64,000 nt of DNA from Azospirillum tabaci (GTDB lineage: Bacteria; Pseudomonadota; Alphaproteobacteria; Azospirillales; Azospirillaceae): contig NZ_JACCJY010000006.1 in assembly GCF_014596085.1 (NCBI RefSeq), positions 167,242 through 231,241 of the forward strand. The letters are read 5' to 3'. Below the pieces are notes generated by a model. It was not told the origin of the DNA, made no database searches, and worked only from the letters and a program-made list of their open reading frames with translations. Shown here piece by piece: positions 55,598 through 64,000 of the stretch. A program made the position numbers and the translations under genes. How positions within the stretch are numbered: the stretch's first letter is position 1; every line of letters starts with the position of its first letter.

Positions 55598-55750
55598 CAC
55601 CCAACCTCATAAATAGGCCGTCTGGGGAGGAGCCCATTAAAAAATCTGGCATCCTTATTGGCTCCATTCAAGTCATCATCTGAGCTAATGTGGTGTGCGC
55701 TGATGTGGTGGACGGCGCCTCCATCTTTTTGAAACGGTGGCAAGCTGACA

Positions 55751-56666
55751 GCCTGTTTCAAAAGGCAGGTGAAGGAAGCCGCCTTCGGTTTGGATGAACG
55801 AGACGGTGCAACATGATTCTGATGGCGGCGACGGTGACCATGGCCTCGGCGATGTCCGTGCATTCCTCATGATCCTTGGACAACCGTCGCCATCGTCCGA
55901 GCCATCCGAAGGATCGTTCGACCACCCAGCGGCTGAACGAGGATGAAGCCGCCACCGGCGATGCGCCGGACGATGATCAGCGTCAGCCTGAGCAGGAAGT
56001 AGGCGAGGATCACCGGCATCCGGATGTAGATGCTGTCGGCGAAGACGGCCCGCAGCCAGCAATACAGCCGCTTGATCCGCGTCAGCAACGCTCAGCCAGT
56101 GCTGTCGGCATCCTGGATGTCGACAGCGTGGACGAGAACACCGAGCATGAAGCCCGAAGTGTCGACGGCGATGTGACGCTTGCGGCCCTTGACCTTCTTG
56201 GCCGCGTCGAAGCCGCGCGCTCCCCCTTTTCCGTGGTCTTCACGCTCTGGGTGTCGAAGATGGCGGCGGTTGGGGTCGGATCGCTGCCCTCCTGCTCGCG
56301 CAGCATCACCACCAGATGATGACGCAGGTTTTCCCACATGCTGGCTTCCAGAAAGGCGCGGAAGTAGCTGTAGGCTGTGGGACAGGGCGGGAAGGCCGGT
56401 GGGGGCGGCAGGCAGCGCCATTGGCAGCCGGTCCGCACCACGGTGAACAGGGCATCCAGCAGTCGGCGCATTCGCCGGGCTTGGCCGACGGGATCAGAGG
56501 GGCGATCAGCCGGTATTGGTCATCGCTCAGCGCTTGGCCGGCGCCGTAATCGCCAACCAACCGGCGGTCCTCGGGTGTCCACATCGGCGGCCTTCGGCAA
56601 TGGGTTTCCCTGCCAATAGCCGCCGCCTCAAACCCTCGCCCCGTCGGTACAGCTTTCGAAACGGGC
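55751..56666 (-). mobile_element. Decayed IS5-family element
   Basis: An element of about 916 bases with imperfect terminal repeats: GCCTGTTTCAAAAG at the left, and the complement of CTTTCGAAACGGGC at the right. Inside, the minus strand holds an IS5-type transposase broken in at least three frames. The start MWTPEDRRLVGDYGAGQALS, the segment TAYSYFRAFLEASMWENLRH, DTQSVKTTEKG with the first Asp, FMLGVLVHAVDIQDADSTG, and [20 protein letters not shown] near the end occur in different frames. It is non-functional without outside help. Confidence 0.8.
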
Positions 56667-56883
56667 TATGAGCGCGACAAGGTGATGTCTGCATTAATCC
56701 GCGGAAATCATCAAGGTCAGCAGCCATCGGCTGCAATAACAAGATGGACACGTGGATGCACCCTTCTCGGCCAGTCAGCTCGGATTTCCCTCATGCGCCA
56801 GAGGGGTCACCCACACATGGGTCTTCCAACTGATTACCCACCCCATAGAGTTACAGAGGCGATTTCTTCAAATAATACTTATT

Positions 56884-57276
56884 TTATGAGGGAAATTTCT
56901 CCTGTTTATCATTTTTATTATTCCCATCATCTTTCTGACTCGGAAGCCTGTATGACATATGGCGCTCAAAATCTTTACCAACAACCGGATCATTTACCTC
57001 CGCCAGACCATTCATAGCTTGCTCAATAACAACATGAACCCAAACCGGCAATTCGGGGGCGATACTGTATTTAACCCATGACGCGTCCCTTTTCCTGCAA
57101 GCGAGTCCTGCGTTTTTAAGTATCGCCAAATGCTTAGATACCTTTGGTTGCGGAACTTGCAAAAGAAACGCCAGATCATTAACTGCCATGGCCCCATTAA
57201 GACGCATCATGATGATACAGCGGAGGCGAATGGGGTCTGAGAGCGCTTGGAAAAGGGAACACGCATATTCCAGCAT
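56884..57276 (-). CDS. ArsR-family transcriptional regulator
   Basis: A 130-residue winged helix-turn-helix repressor. FQALSDPIRLRCIIMMRLNG and VNDLAFLLQVPQPKVSKHLA, then LKNAGLACRKRDASWVKYSI, give the full ArsR fold; the Cys pair seen in arsenic sensors (CxC in helix 3) is absent, so the inducer is unclear. The start at 57276 has AAAGGA eight bases upstream; a longer reading from 57450 crosses the palindromic operator candidate and is rejected. No metal-efflux, reductase or enzyme gene is adjacent. It sits between an IS5 scar and the recombinase block. Confidence 0.78.
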   Translation of the reverse strand: MLEYACSLFQALSDPIRLRCIIMMRLNGAMAVNDLAFLLQVPQPKVSKHLAILKNAGLACRKRDASWVKYSIAPELPVWVHVVIEQAMNGLAEVNDPVVGKDFERHMSYRLPSQKDDGNNKNDKQEKFPS

Positions 57277-57310
57277 CAGAATATCCTTTTTAGAGCATAT
57301 CTCTTGCGCA

Positions 57311-57333
57311 GCATATCCGCTTTTCGGATATGC
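57311..57333. promoter_or_regulatory. Palindromic operator candidate upstream of the ArsR gene
   Basis: GCATATCCG and CGGATATGC form a perfect 9-bp inverted repeat around CTTTT, 35 bases upstream of the ArsR start. A half-site copy (GCATATCCG) recurs at about 57357. Position and symmetry suit autoregulation. Confidence 0.55.
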
Positions 57334-57439
57334 GAAATCCAAATATCCTGACATGCGCATATCCGTCAACGGCAATATGAGAGTCGCCCCCAATCGCTGA
57401 TCTGCGTTGCTATCCCCGGCATATAAGCAGCAGACGACG

Positions 57440-57471
57440 AGAAAGCGCACACGGCACCGTGCGCGCTTTCT
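57440..57471 (-). terminator. Hairpin downstream of the 57559-57990 gene
   Basis: AGAAAGCGC pairs with GCGCTTTCT, extended by an inner CACG/CGTG helix with one mismatch and loop GCAC. It lies 88 bases after the minus-strand stop at 57559. There is no clean T-run, so termination efficiency is uncertain. Confidence 0.4.
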
Positions 57472-57558
57472 GCTTGAAACCGGCGTTAGGAATGATGCTC
57501 GGATCGGCGTCGCTATCCACGCTGTGATGGTCGACGCTGCCCTACTTGCGCTCGCGCC

Positions 57559-57990
57559 TCAGTCGGACAGCGATTTCTCTCCGATCACGCCAAATATCAC
57601 GAAAACGAAGCGCCGCCATTCTGCGGCAGTCCAATCCTCCAACCGGCCTTTCCCGATCGCGTGCGTGAACCTGAGGGTCAAATCCGCGGCCTCCTTGACC
57701 CGCTCGCTCTGCAAGATTTTAAGGTCGTCAGCAGCATTCACTGAAGCCTGGACGACCCAGACGATCCGCGACAACAGCCTTTCGAGGTCGATGCGGGAGA
57801 GAGAGGCGAAGCCGTCCTTTCCGACATGGCGGAGGTATGCGCCTGCCGCCAAACGTGCGCTGGCGAGCGCGTAGCGCAGCAGGGCTGCATGGTCATTTTG
57901 CCTCGCGTGGCGTGGGGACAACCTGCGATACGCCTCGCTGAACATCAGTGGGCGCGTGTTCGCAACGTTGCTGTCGTAAACACAAGACAT
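57559..57990 (-). CDS. Hypothetical helical protein, 143 residues
   Basis: The product is mostly helical (RYALASARLAAGAYLRHVGK, LERLLSRIVWVVQASVNAADD, ERVKEAADLTLRFTHAIGKG, AEWRRFVFVIFGVIGE), consistent with a small helical bundle. No motif is recognised. The ATG at 57990 lies 151 bases from the divergent 58142 gene, so a shared promoter region is likely. Codon use fits the replicon. The location between ArsR and the recombinases suggests island cargo, but the function is unknown. Confidence 0.5.
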   Translation of the reverse strand: MSCVYDSNVANTRPLMFSEAYRRLSPRHARQNDHAALLRYALASARLAAGAYLRHVGKDGFASLSRIDLERLLSRIVWVVQASVNAADDLKILQSERVKEAADLTLRFTHAIGKGRLEDWTAAEWRRFVFVIFGVIGEKSLSD

Positions 57991-58141
57991 GCACTAATCC
58001 TTTCTGATTAGGTGAAGAGGGAACGTTCCTGAAGGATTCGGTGATAGTTTCAGTCCGACAGCGGTTGTACCGGCGTCGACACTCTCCGCTGGCACGGCCA
58101 ACCACTGAAAAACTCTCGAACCCGAATTAACCGAGGCAACT

Positions 58142-58744
58142 ATGGCCGACGGATCTGAAATCGTGCGTGATGCGCTTCTCAATCACCAGCTGCACAAGGA
58201 GTGGAAACTTGATCAGTTGGTCTACCTGCTACGCTGCGGGCTTCTGTCGTTTCAGGCGCAGCGATGGGTGGCACGCTTTCTCGACAACTCCGAAAAGGCA
58301 CCGTTCAGATTTGTTTTGAAGCGTCGTACCGTCCAACGTCCGCCGTCCTACCCAAATGCGGCACACGACGCTTTGTGGGGGCCATTGCTCCACAAGCTGG
58401 ACGTCAACGAGCTGGTGCGGCGTCTGCAAGGCGGCTGCTTGGCGCCCGACGACCAACGTTGGCTTGCCGAGTTGTTCGACCCGAACTCGGACGCTCCATT
58501 GCTGTTCGCCATCCGCCTCCCGAAGGGCGGCCAATCCATTCCGGATCGCAAGGGGCAACTTGAAGCCTTTGGAGAGCTCATTGCTCCCCGGTTCGAACAG
58601 GTGAGCAACCAGAAGCGGTTGGTCGCGGAACTCATGCAGGAGCACCAGCGCTCGCGTTCCTACATCTACGAGGCTCTGCAGGCCTACCGGGAACTCGAAG
58701 AGACGAGGACCGCGATGTTCCTGGAAAGCCTGGAGGATAAATAG
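58142..58744 (+). CDS. Hypothetical protein with two internal repeats, 200 residues
   Basis: Residues 23-60 (LDQLVYLLRCGLLSFQAQRW then APFRFVLKR) and 87-125 (VNELVRRLQGGCLAPDDQRW then APLLFAIRLP) are a clear internal duplication of about 39 residues. The C-terminus (about 150-195) has LVAELMQEHQRSRSYIYEAL, which resembles a helix-turn-helix reader. This suggests a small DNA-binding or regulatory protein of the mobile element. It is about 300 bases upstream of the excisionase-like gene on the same strand. Known family not recognised. Confidence 0.6.
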   Translation: MADGSEIVRDALLNHQLHKEWKLDQLVYLLRCGLLSFQAQRWVARFLDNSEKAPFRFVLKRRTVQRPPSYPNAAHDALWGPLLHKLDVNELVRRLQGGCLAPDDQRWLAELFDPNSDAPLLFAIRLPKGGQSIPDRKGQLEAFGELIAPRFEQVSNQKRLVAELMQEHQRSRSYIYEALQAYRELEETRTAMFLESLEDK

Positions 58745-58796
58745 CCCTATTCGGCCGGACTCCACGCTTGTTGCAGCAATCCGGCCAATTCACATT

Positions 58797-59075
58797 ATGG
58801 GGGCTCGTTTCCACTGCGTTCCCTCAAAGACGAGCATGATCACCCCGGATTCCCTGCACTCCGTTCGGCGCCATTCGCATCCGCCCGTGACGGCGGATTG
58901 CTTTGACGACCGCCCGAGCGACGACACCAGCCTCATCGGGCTTTCCCGCTTGCTGGCTCGTGTCGCCGCCAAGGCGTGGATCGAAGGGACCAGCGACTTC
59001 GGAGATTTGCCCGGCTTCCGCGACGCCAAACCTGGAGCCTCCGATGCCGAAGACCTTTCCTTCCAAGACGGCTGA
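58797..59075 (+). CDS. Possible small protein overlapping the excisionase-like gene
   Basis: A 92-codon frame (later ATG at 58836 also possible) whose end overlaps the start of the excisionase-like gene by 32 bases in another frame. The segment LIGLSRLLARVAAKAWIEGT looks like a plausible helix. There is no good ribosome site and no family match, so it may be spurious. Confidence 0.3.
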   Translation: MGARFHCVPSKTSMITPDSLHSVRRHSHPPVTADCFDDRPSDDTSLIGLSRLLARVAAKAWIEGTSDFGDLPGFRDAKPGASDAEDLSFQDG

Positions 59076-59241
59076 GCCGCGCATGCTGACGGTCGAACAG
59101 GCCGCGGATATCACCCAGACCTGCTCGCGGTGGATCCGCGAGCAGATCAAGGCTGGACACCTGCACGCCCACCGCTTTGGGCGCCTCGTCCGCATCGCTC
59201 CCGAAGACCTGGAAGTCTTCATCAAGATGCACCGTCGCTAA
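59044..59241 (+). CDS. Excisionase-like MerR/AlpA-type DNA-binding protein
   Basis: A 65-residue protein with a helix-turn-helix typical of recombination directionality factors: LTVEQAADITQTCSRWIREQ then HLHAHRFGRLVRIAPEDLEV, the winged-helix order of Xis/AlpA proteins. GGAG precedes the ATG. It stands 152 bases before the first tyrosine recombinase on the same strand, so it probably steers integration versus excision of the element. The longer upstream reading frame is rejected because it lacks this fold. Confidence 0.8.
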   Translation: MPKTFPSKTAEPRMLTVEQAADITQTCSRWIREQIKAGHLHAHRFGRLVRIAPEDLEVFIKMHRR

Positions 59242-59393
59242 TTCACCTGGATTCCTCATAATTCTGCCCATTTCAATGAGTTGAGAGGCTATTGGGAGAA
59301 CACCACGGAGCAAAACCTTCCGTTTTGTCCCGTGATACTGTCCCAAAACGGTCACCAGGATCGCGCCACTCCATACCATTCCACAAGGTTCCC

Positions 59394-61112
59394 ATGGACA
59401 CCATTTCCTCCGCCCTCAGCACGACCACGCCGACCATTGCGAACAAGCCGCGCACGCTCGCCGAATTGCTGGATAGCCTCGACGCAGCCGATCTCGAGGT
59501 TGGCAAGCAGCGAGCCCTGCGTTCGTCGATCGTTTCCATCGCCAAGCTCCTGAAGGCTACCCCCGATCAGCTGGAGGCCAACGAGCGCGCCTTGCTGGCT
59601 CGCCTGCACAAGCTGCACCCGCGCGAGGTCGGCGTCAGCGCCAAGCGCCTGCAGAACCTGCGGGCCGATCTCACCCGCACGCTTCGGCTGGTTGGCTGGT
59701 CCGAAGGCCGCAATACCCAGACCTTCACGGAGGCCTGGGCAGCCCTCTATGAGCAGGTTCCCAGCAAATTCACGCGCTATGCCCTGACCCGCTTCTTCCG
59801 CTTCTGCTCGGAACGGGACATCGCTCCGGAGCATGTCGATGACACCGTGGTAGCCGGTTTCCGTCACTACCTCGACAAGGTGGACTTCTGCCGCGGCCCC
59901 GCGACCATGCAGCGCGATCTGGTCCGCATCTGGAACCGGATGACGACGGCTGTCCCGACTTGGCCGAAGACCCGCCTCACGTTGCCGCGCTCGCCCCGGC
60001 AATGGTCGCTGGAATGGCATTGCTTTCCCGAAAGCCTGCAGACCGACGTCGACAACTGGCTCGCGCAACTGACCGGTGACGATCCCTTGGCCGAATTCGG
60101 CCCCAAGAGGCCGATGAAGCCGAGCACACTCAAGGCGCGCCGGCAGCAGGTCCGCATGTGGGCCTCCGCCATCGCCTTGCGCGGCAACGACCCGAGCACA
60201 CTCAAGTCGCTCGCTGATTTGGTCACCATGCACACATTCAAAGAAGCGCTGCGGTACCTCATCACGGACAACGGGCACGGCAAGGCACAGCCGGCTGCCC
60301 TGGCCATCGCCATGCTGGGCGCCGCCCAGCACTGGGTGCGTCTGCCGGATGATCAACTGGAAGAACTGCGCACCGTCGTCCGGCGCATCAGGCCGCCGCG
60401 GCAAGGGATGACCGACAAAAATAAGTCCATTCTGCGCCAGCTCGACAACCCGGCCCGCCTCGCCGACCTGCTGCAGTTTCCCCAGCGGGTGACCGACAGC
60501 GTTCACCGCCAGGCGCTCGGTACCCGCGGCGAAGCGCTGCGCGTTCAGACCGCCGTCGCTGTAGAACTTTTGCTGATGACGGCCATCCGTCGCGCCAACT
60601 TGGCCACGCTCTGCCTCGACCGCCACTTGCGTTGGACCCGCTCACCGATCGGCGACACCGTCCACATCGTGTTGGAGGCGCACGAGGTGAAGAACGGCCA
60701 AGATCTCGCCTTCGAGTTGCCGCCTGCGTCCACCCGTCTGCTCAACCTCTATCTGCGTGAGTATCGCCCGCAGTTGACCGAGCCGGACAACCGCTATTTG
60801 TTCCCCGGCAAGGGAGCTGGCCACAAAGCTCTCCACCGCCTGTCCGAACAGATCAGCACTCAGGTCCACAAGGAAACCGGACTGACGGTGACGGCGCACA
60901 GCTTCCGTCACATCGCCGCCAAGCTGAACCTGCAGCACGACCCGACCAACTACGAAGGGACCCGCCAACTGCTCGGGCATCGGAACATCACCACCACGGT
61001 GACCCACTACGCCGGTGAGGAACGCGCCGCGAACATCCGCCGTTATGATCGGCTGGTCGAAGATCTCCGCTCCAGGCCATCGCTCTCCCAACGCCGCATG
61101 GAGGCTCGGTGA
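59394..61112 (+). CDS. Tyrosine recombinase/phage-type integrase 1
   Basis: A 572-residue integrase, longer than usual because of about 150 extra N-terminal residues. The catalytic core has Arg in TAIRRANLATL, a Lys in HEVKNGQDL, the HxxR box HSFRHIAAKL, then LLGHRNITTTVTHYAGEE with the His and the nucleophilic Tyr. The core-binding domain is helical (about 110-330). ATG 59394 is used because an upstream start adds low-quality sequence. The stop overlaps the next gene (TGATG). It forms a coupled cassette with a second tyrosine and one serine recombinase. Confidence 0.87.
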   Translation: MDTISSALSTTTPTIANKPRTLAELLDSLDAADLEVGKQRALRSSIVSIAKLLKATPDQLEANERALLARLHKLHPREVGVSAKRLQNLRADLTRTLRLVGWSEGRNTQTFTEAWAALYEQVPSKFTRYALTRFFRFCSERDIAPEHVDDTVVAGFRHYLDKVDFCRGPATMQRDLVRIWNRMTTAVPTWPKTRLTLPRSPRQWSLEWHCFPESLQTDVDNWLAQLTGDDPLAEFGPKRPMKPSTLKARRQQVRMWASAIALRGNDPSTLKSLADLVTMHTFKEALRYLITDNGHGKAQPAALAIAMLGAAQHWVRLPDDQLEELRTVVRRIRPPRQGMTDKNKSILRQLDNPARLADLLQFPQRVTDSVHRQALGTRGEALRVQTAVAVELLLMTAIRRANLATLCLDRHLRWTRSPIGDTVHIVLEAHEVKNGQDLAFELPPASTRLLNLYLREYRPQLTEPDNRYLFPGKGAGHKALHRLSEQISTQVHKETGLTVTAHSFRHIAAKLNLQHDPTNYEGTRQLLGHRNITTTVTHYAGEERAANIRRYDRLVEDLRSRPSLSQRRMEAR

Positions 61113-62197
61113 TGCCCCGCGGCCGCCGCCTTCTGCCGTTGGCCCCGCTCGCCCTGAAAACCTGGCCGGACGTTGACCGGCAGGCCTGGGAGACGGCACG
61201 CGCCGGTTCGGACCCGCTGGACGATCCCGGTCTGGCCGCCCATTGGCGTGCCGTCACCGCGGACCACACCGTCCTGTGCTACGGTCACTGGCTGGCATGG
61301 CTCGCCGATCAGAGCCTGCTCGATCCCGTCCTTCCGCCGGACGGCCGGATCACCCGCGAGCGCGTGCATGGTTATCTCGCCTACCTGCGCCGTTCCCTGG
61401 CACCAAAATCGATTGCGACCATGATCACGCGCCTGCACGAAGCGGTCCGCGTCATGGCGCCCGGTGCCGATATCGGTTGGCTGCGCACCGCCGCCTCTCG
61501 GTTGGAAGCGCAGGCGGTGCCGGCGCGCAGCAAAATGGATCGGCTGGTTGAGACCAACCGCCTCGTCGAGGCCGGCTTGCGTTTGATGAGCGAGGCGCAG
61601 TCCAAGCGCAATCCGCGCACCCGGGCGCTCCACTACCGCGACGGATTGTTGATGGCCTTCCTGGCGCTGCGGCCCATCCGCCTGTCCAACCTCGCGATGA
61701 TGGCGCTCGGCTTGCACGTCCTCATCGACGACGATTCCGTGCTCGTGCGCTTTGCCGGTTCCGAGATGAAGACGCACCGACCACTGGAATTCCCGTGGCC
61801 CAGTTCTCTGGTGCCCCATTTGCATGCGTACCTTACGGAACATCGCCCGGTCCTGTTGGAGGGGCTGGCGTCGGACGCTTTGTGGATCGGCCGGCTTGGG
61901 CCCCTCGACCTCAAAAGCGTGCAGCAGATCCTGCCGCGGGTAACCAAACGGACGGTTGGGGTTGCGATCCCGTCGCACTTCTTCCGGGACTGCGCGGCGA
62001 CCACCGTCGCGCTTCGGGCTCCCGAGGAGGTGGCGATCATCATGTCCATTCTGGGCCATGCCACGTTGCGGACATCGGAGCGCTACTACAACCATGCGGC
62101 CTCGCTGAACGCCGCCCGACAATTGCAGGACACCGTGCAGCACTTGCGCAGGACAGGGCCGGGAACCCGGGGCCGACGCCCGAGCGTGGAGGGCTGA
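61112..62197 (+). CDS. Tyrosine recombinase/integrase 2
   Basis: A 361-residue integrase with the whole catalytic set: Arg in ALRPIRLSNLAMM, Lys in GSEMKTHRPLE, HxxR in SHFFRDCAATTVAL, and His plus Tyr in ILGHATLRTSERYYNHA. Its ATG overlaps the stop of integrase 1 (TGATG), and its stop is two bases from the serine recombinase start, so the three are co-translated. The active sites of both tyrosine enzymes look intact. Confidence 0.87.
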   Translation: MPRGRRLLPLAPLALKTWPDVDRQAWETARAGSDPLDDPGLAAHWRAVTADHTVLCYGHWLAWLADQSLLDPVLPPDGRITRERVHGYLAYLRRSLAPKSIATMITRLHEAVRVMAPGADIGWLRTAASRLEAQAVPARSKMDRLVETNRLVEAGLRLMSEAQSKRNPRTRALHYRDGLLMAFLALRPIRLSNLAMMALGLHVLIDDDSVLVRFAGSEMKTHRPLEFPWPSSLVPHLHAYLTEHRPVLLEGLASDALWIGRLGPLDLKSVQQILPRVTKRTVGVAIPSHFFRDCAATTVALRAPEEVAIIMSILGHATLRTSERYYNHAASLNAARQLQDTVQHLRRTGPGTRGRRPSVEG

Positions 62198-62199
62198 AC

Positions 62200-63894
<1,695 letters not shown>

Positions 63895-64000
63895 GATGTC
63901 CTGCTGGTGGGAACCGGCCAGTGTGGCGACGATTGTCGAGTGTGACTGACGCCTTGCTGCGTCCACTCCGGTGTGGTGTGGCGTGTGCCGTGGTGACCTG

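Noticed and set aside
55434..55667. 77-codon minus-strand frame overlapping the small membrane gene
   Set aside because: It has an irregular composition and no ribosome site, whereas the other frame shows a charged head and a clean membrane helix.
57277..57450. Longer N-terminus for the ArsR-type regulator
   Set aside because: The extension spans the palindromic operator and lacks family similarity; the start at 57276 has a better ribosome site.
61795..62199. Upstream extension of the serine recombinase
   Set aside because: It overlaps integrase 2 completely in another frame; the resolvase fold begins exactly at ATG 62200.

Overview
The window is high-GC proteobacterial chromosome or large-replicon DNA. 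The sequence itself shows dense GC-rich coding, ATGA-type coupled operons, and an initiator tRNA close to the classical proteobacterial form. The gene content (CreBCD, a sigma54 response regulator, a DUF4166/DUF2269 cluster, large recombinases reading into a tRNA) fits an alphaproteobacterium such as an Azospirillum relative; that assignment is an inference, not proven.

Layout. 1-8560: the end of an isocitrate lyase/PEP mutase-family gene, then a same-strand cluster of FAD-linked hydroxyacid dehydrogenase, polyamine/iron-type ABC importer (binding protein, ATPase, and a permease with both halves fused), DapA-family aldolase and IclR regulator, probably uptake and catabolism of a small organic acid or amine. 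8561-9462: a scar zone with a collapsed IS630 transposase, an orphan IS3-type end, a bidirectional hairpin and a 16-bp copy of the 3' end of the initiator tRNA. 9463-20173: envelope and signalling genes (GH3/NagZ-like, CreD, CreB-CreC, a PrsK/PrsR-like two-component pair, SDR-DoxX, DUF2269, DUF4166).

20273-54868 is a dense anti-phage defence island of at least five modules. (1) A coupled three-gene operon (minus strand): a nucleoside phosphorylase-like effector, a middle component, and a Rad50/SMC-like ATPase with a CPLC hook, resembling ABC-three-component systems. (2) A coiled-coil SF1 helicase, divergent from (3) a TIR-related block: a TIR-nSTAND-repeat receptor, a TIR protein, a separate SLOG protein, and a single polypeptide that fuses the same TIR and SLOG architecture. 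(4) A type I restriction-modification operon (hsdR, hsdM, hsdS) with an AT-rich PD-(D/E)xK-like gene wedged between hsdR and hsdM and a NucS/DUF91-like nuclease after hsdS. (5) A complete type I Zorya system (zorA, zorB, zorC, zorD), divergent from an unrecognised coiled-coil gene.

54869-63894 is the mobile end: a collapsed IS3 element, a tiny membrane-protein gene, a decayed IS5-type element, an ArsR-type regulator with a palindromic operator candidate, two hypothetical genes, then an excisionase-like protein, two overlapping tyrosine recombinases and a large serine recombinase whose reading frame runs into the antisense strand of tRNA-fMet. The tRNA is probably the attachment site of the island. 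The most novel element in my view is the side-by-side split and fused TIR/SLOG genes next to a TIR-STAND receptor.
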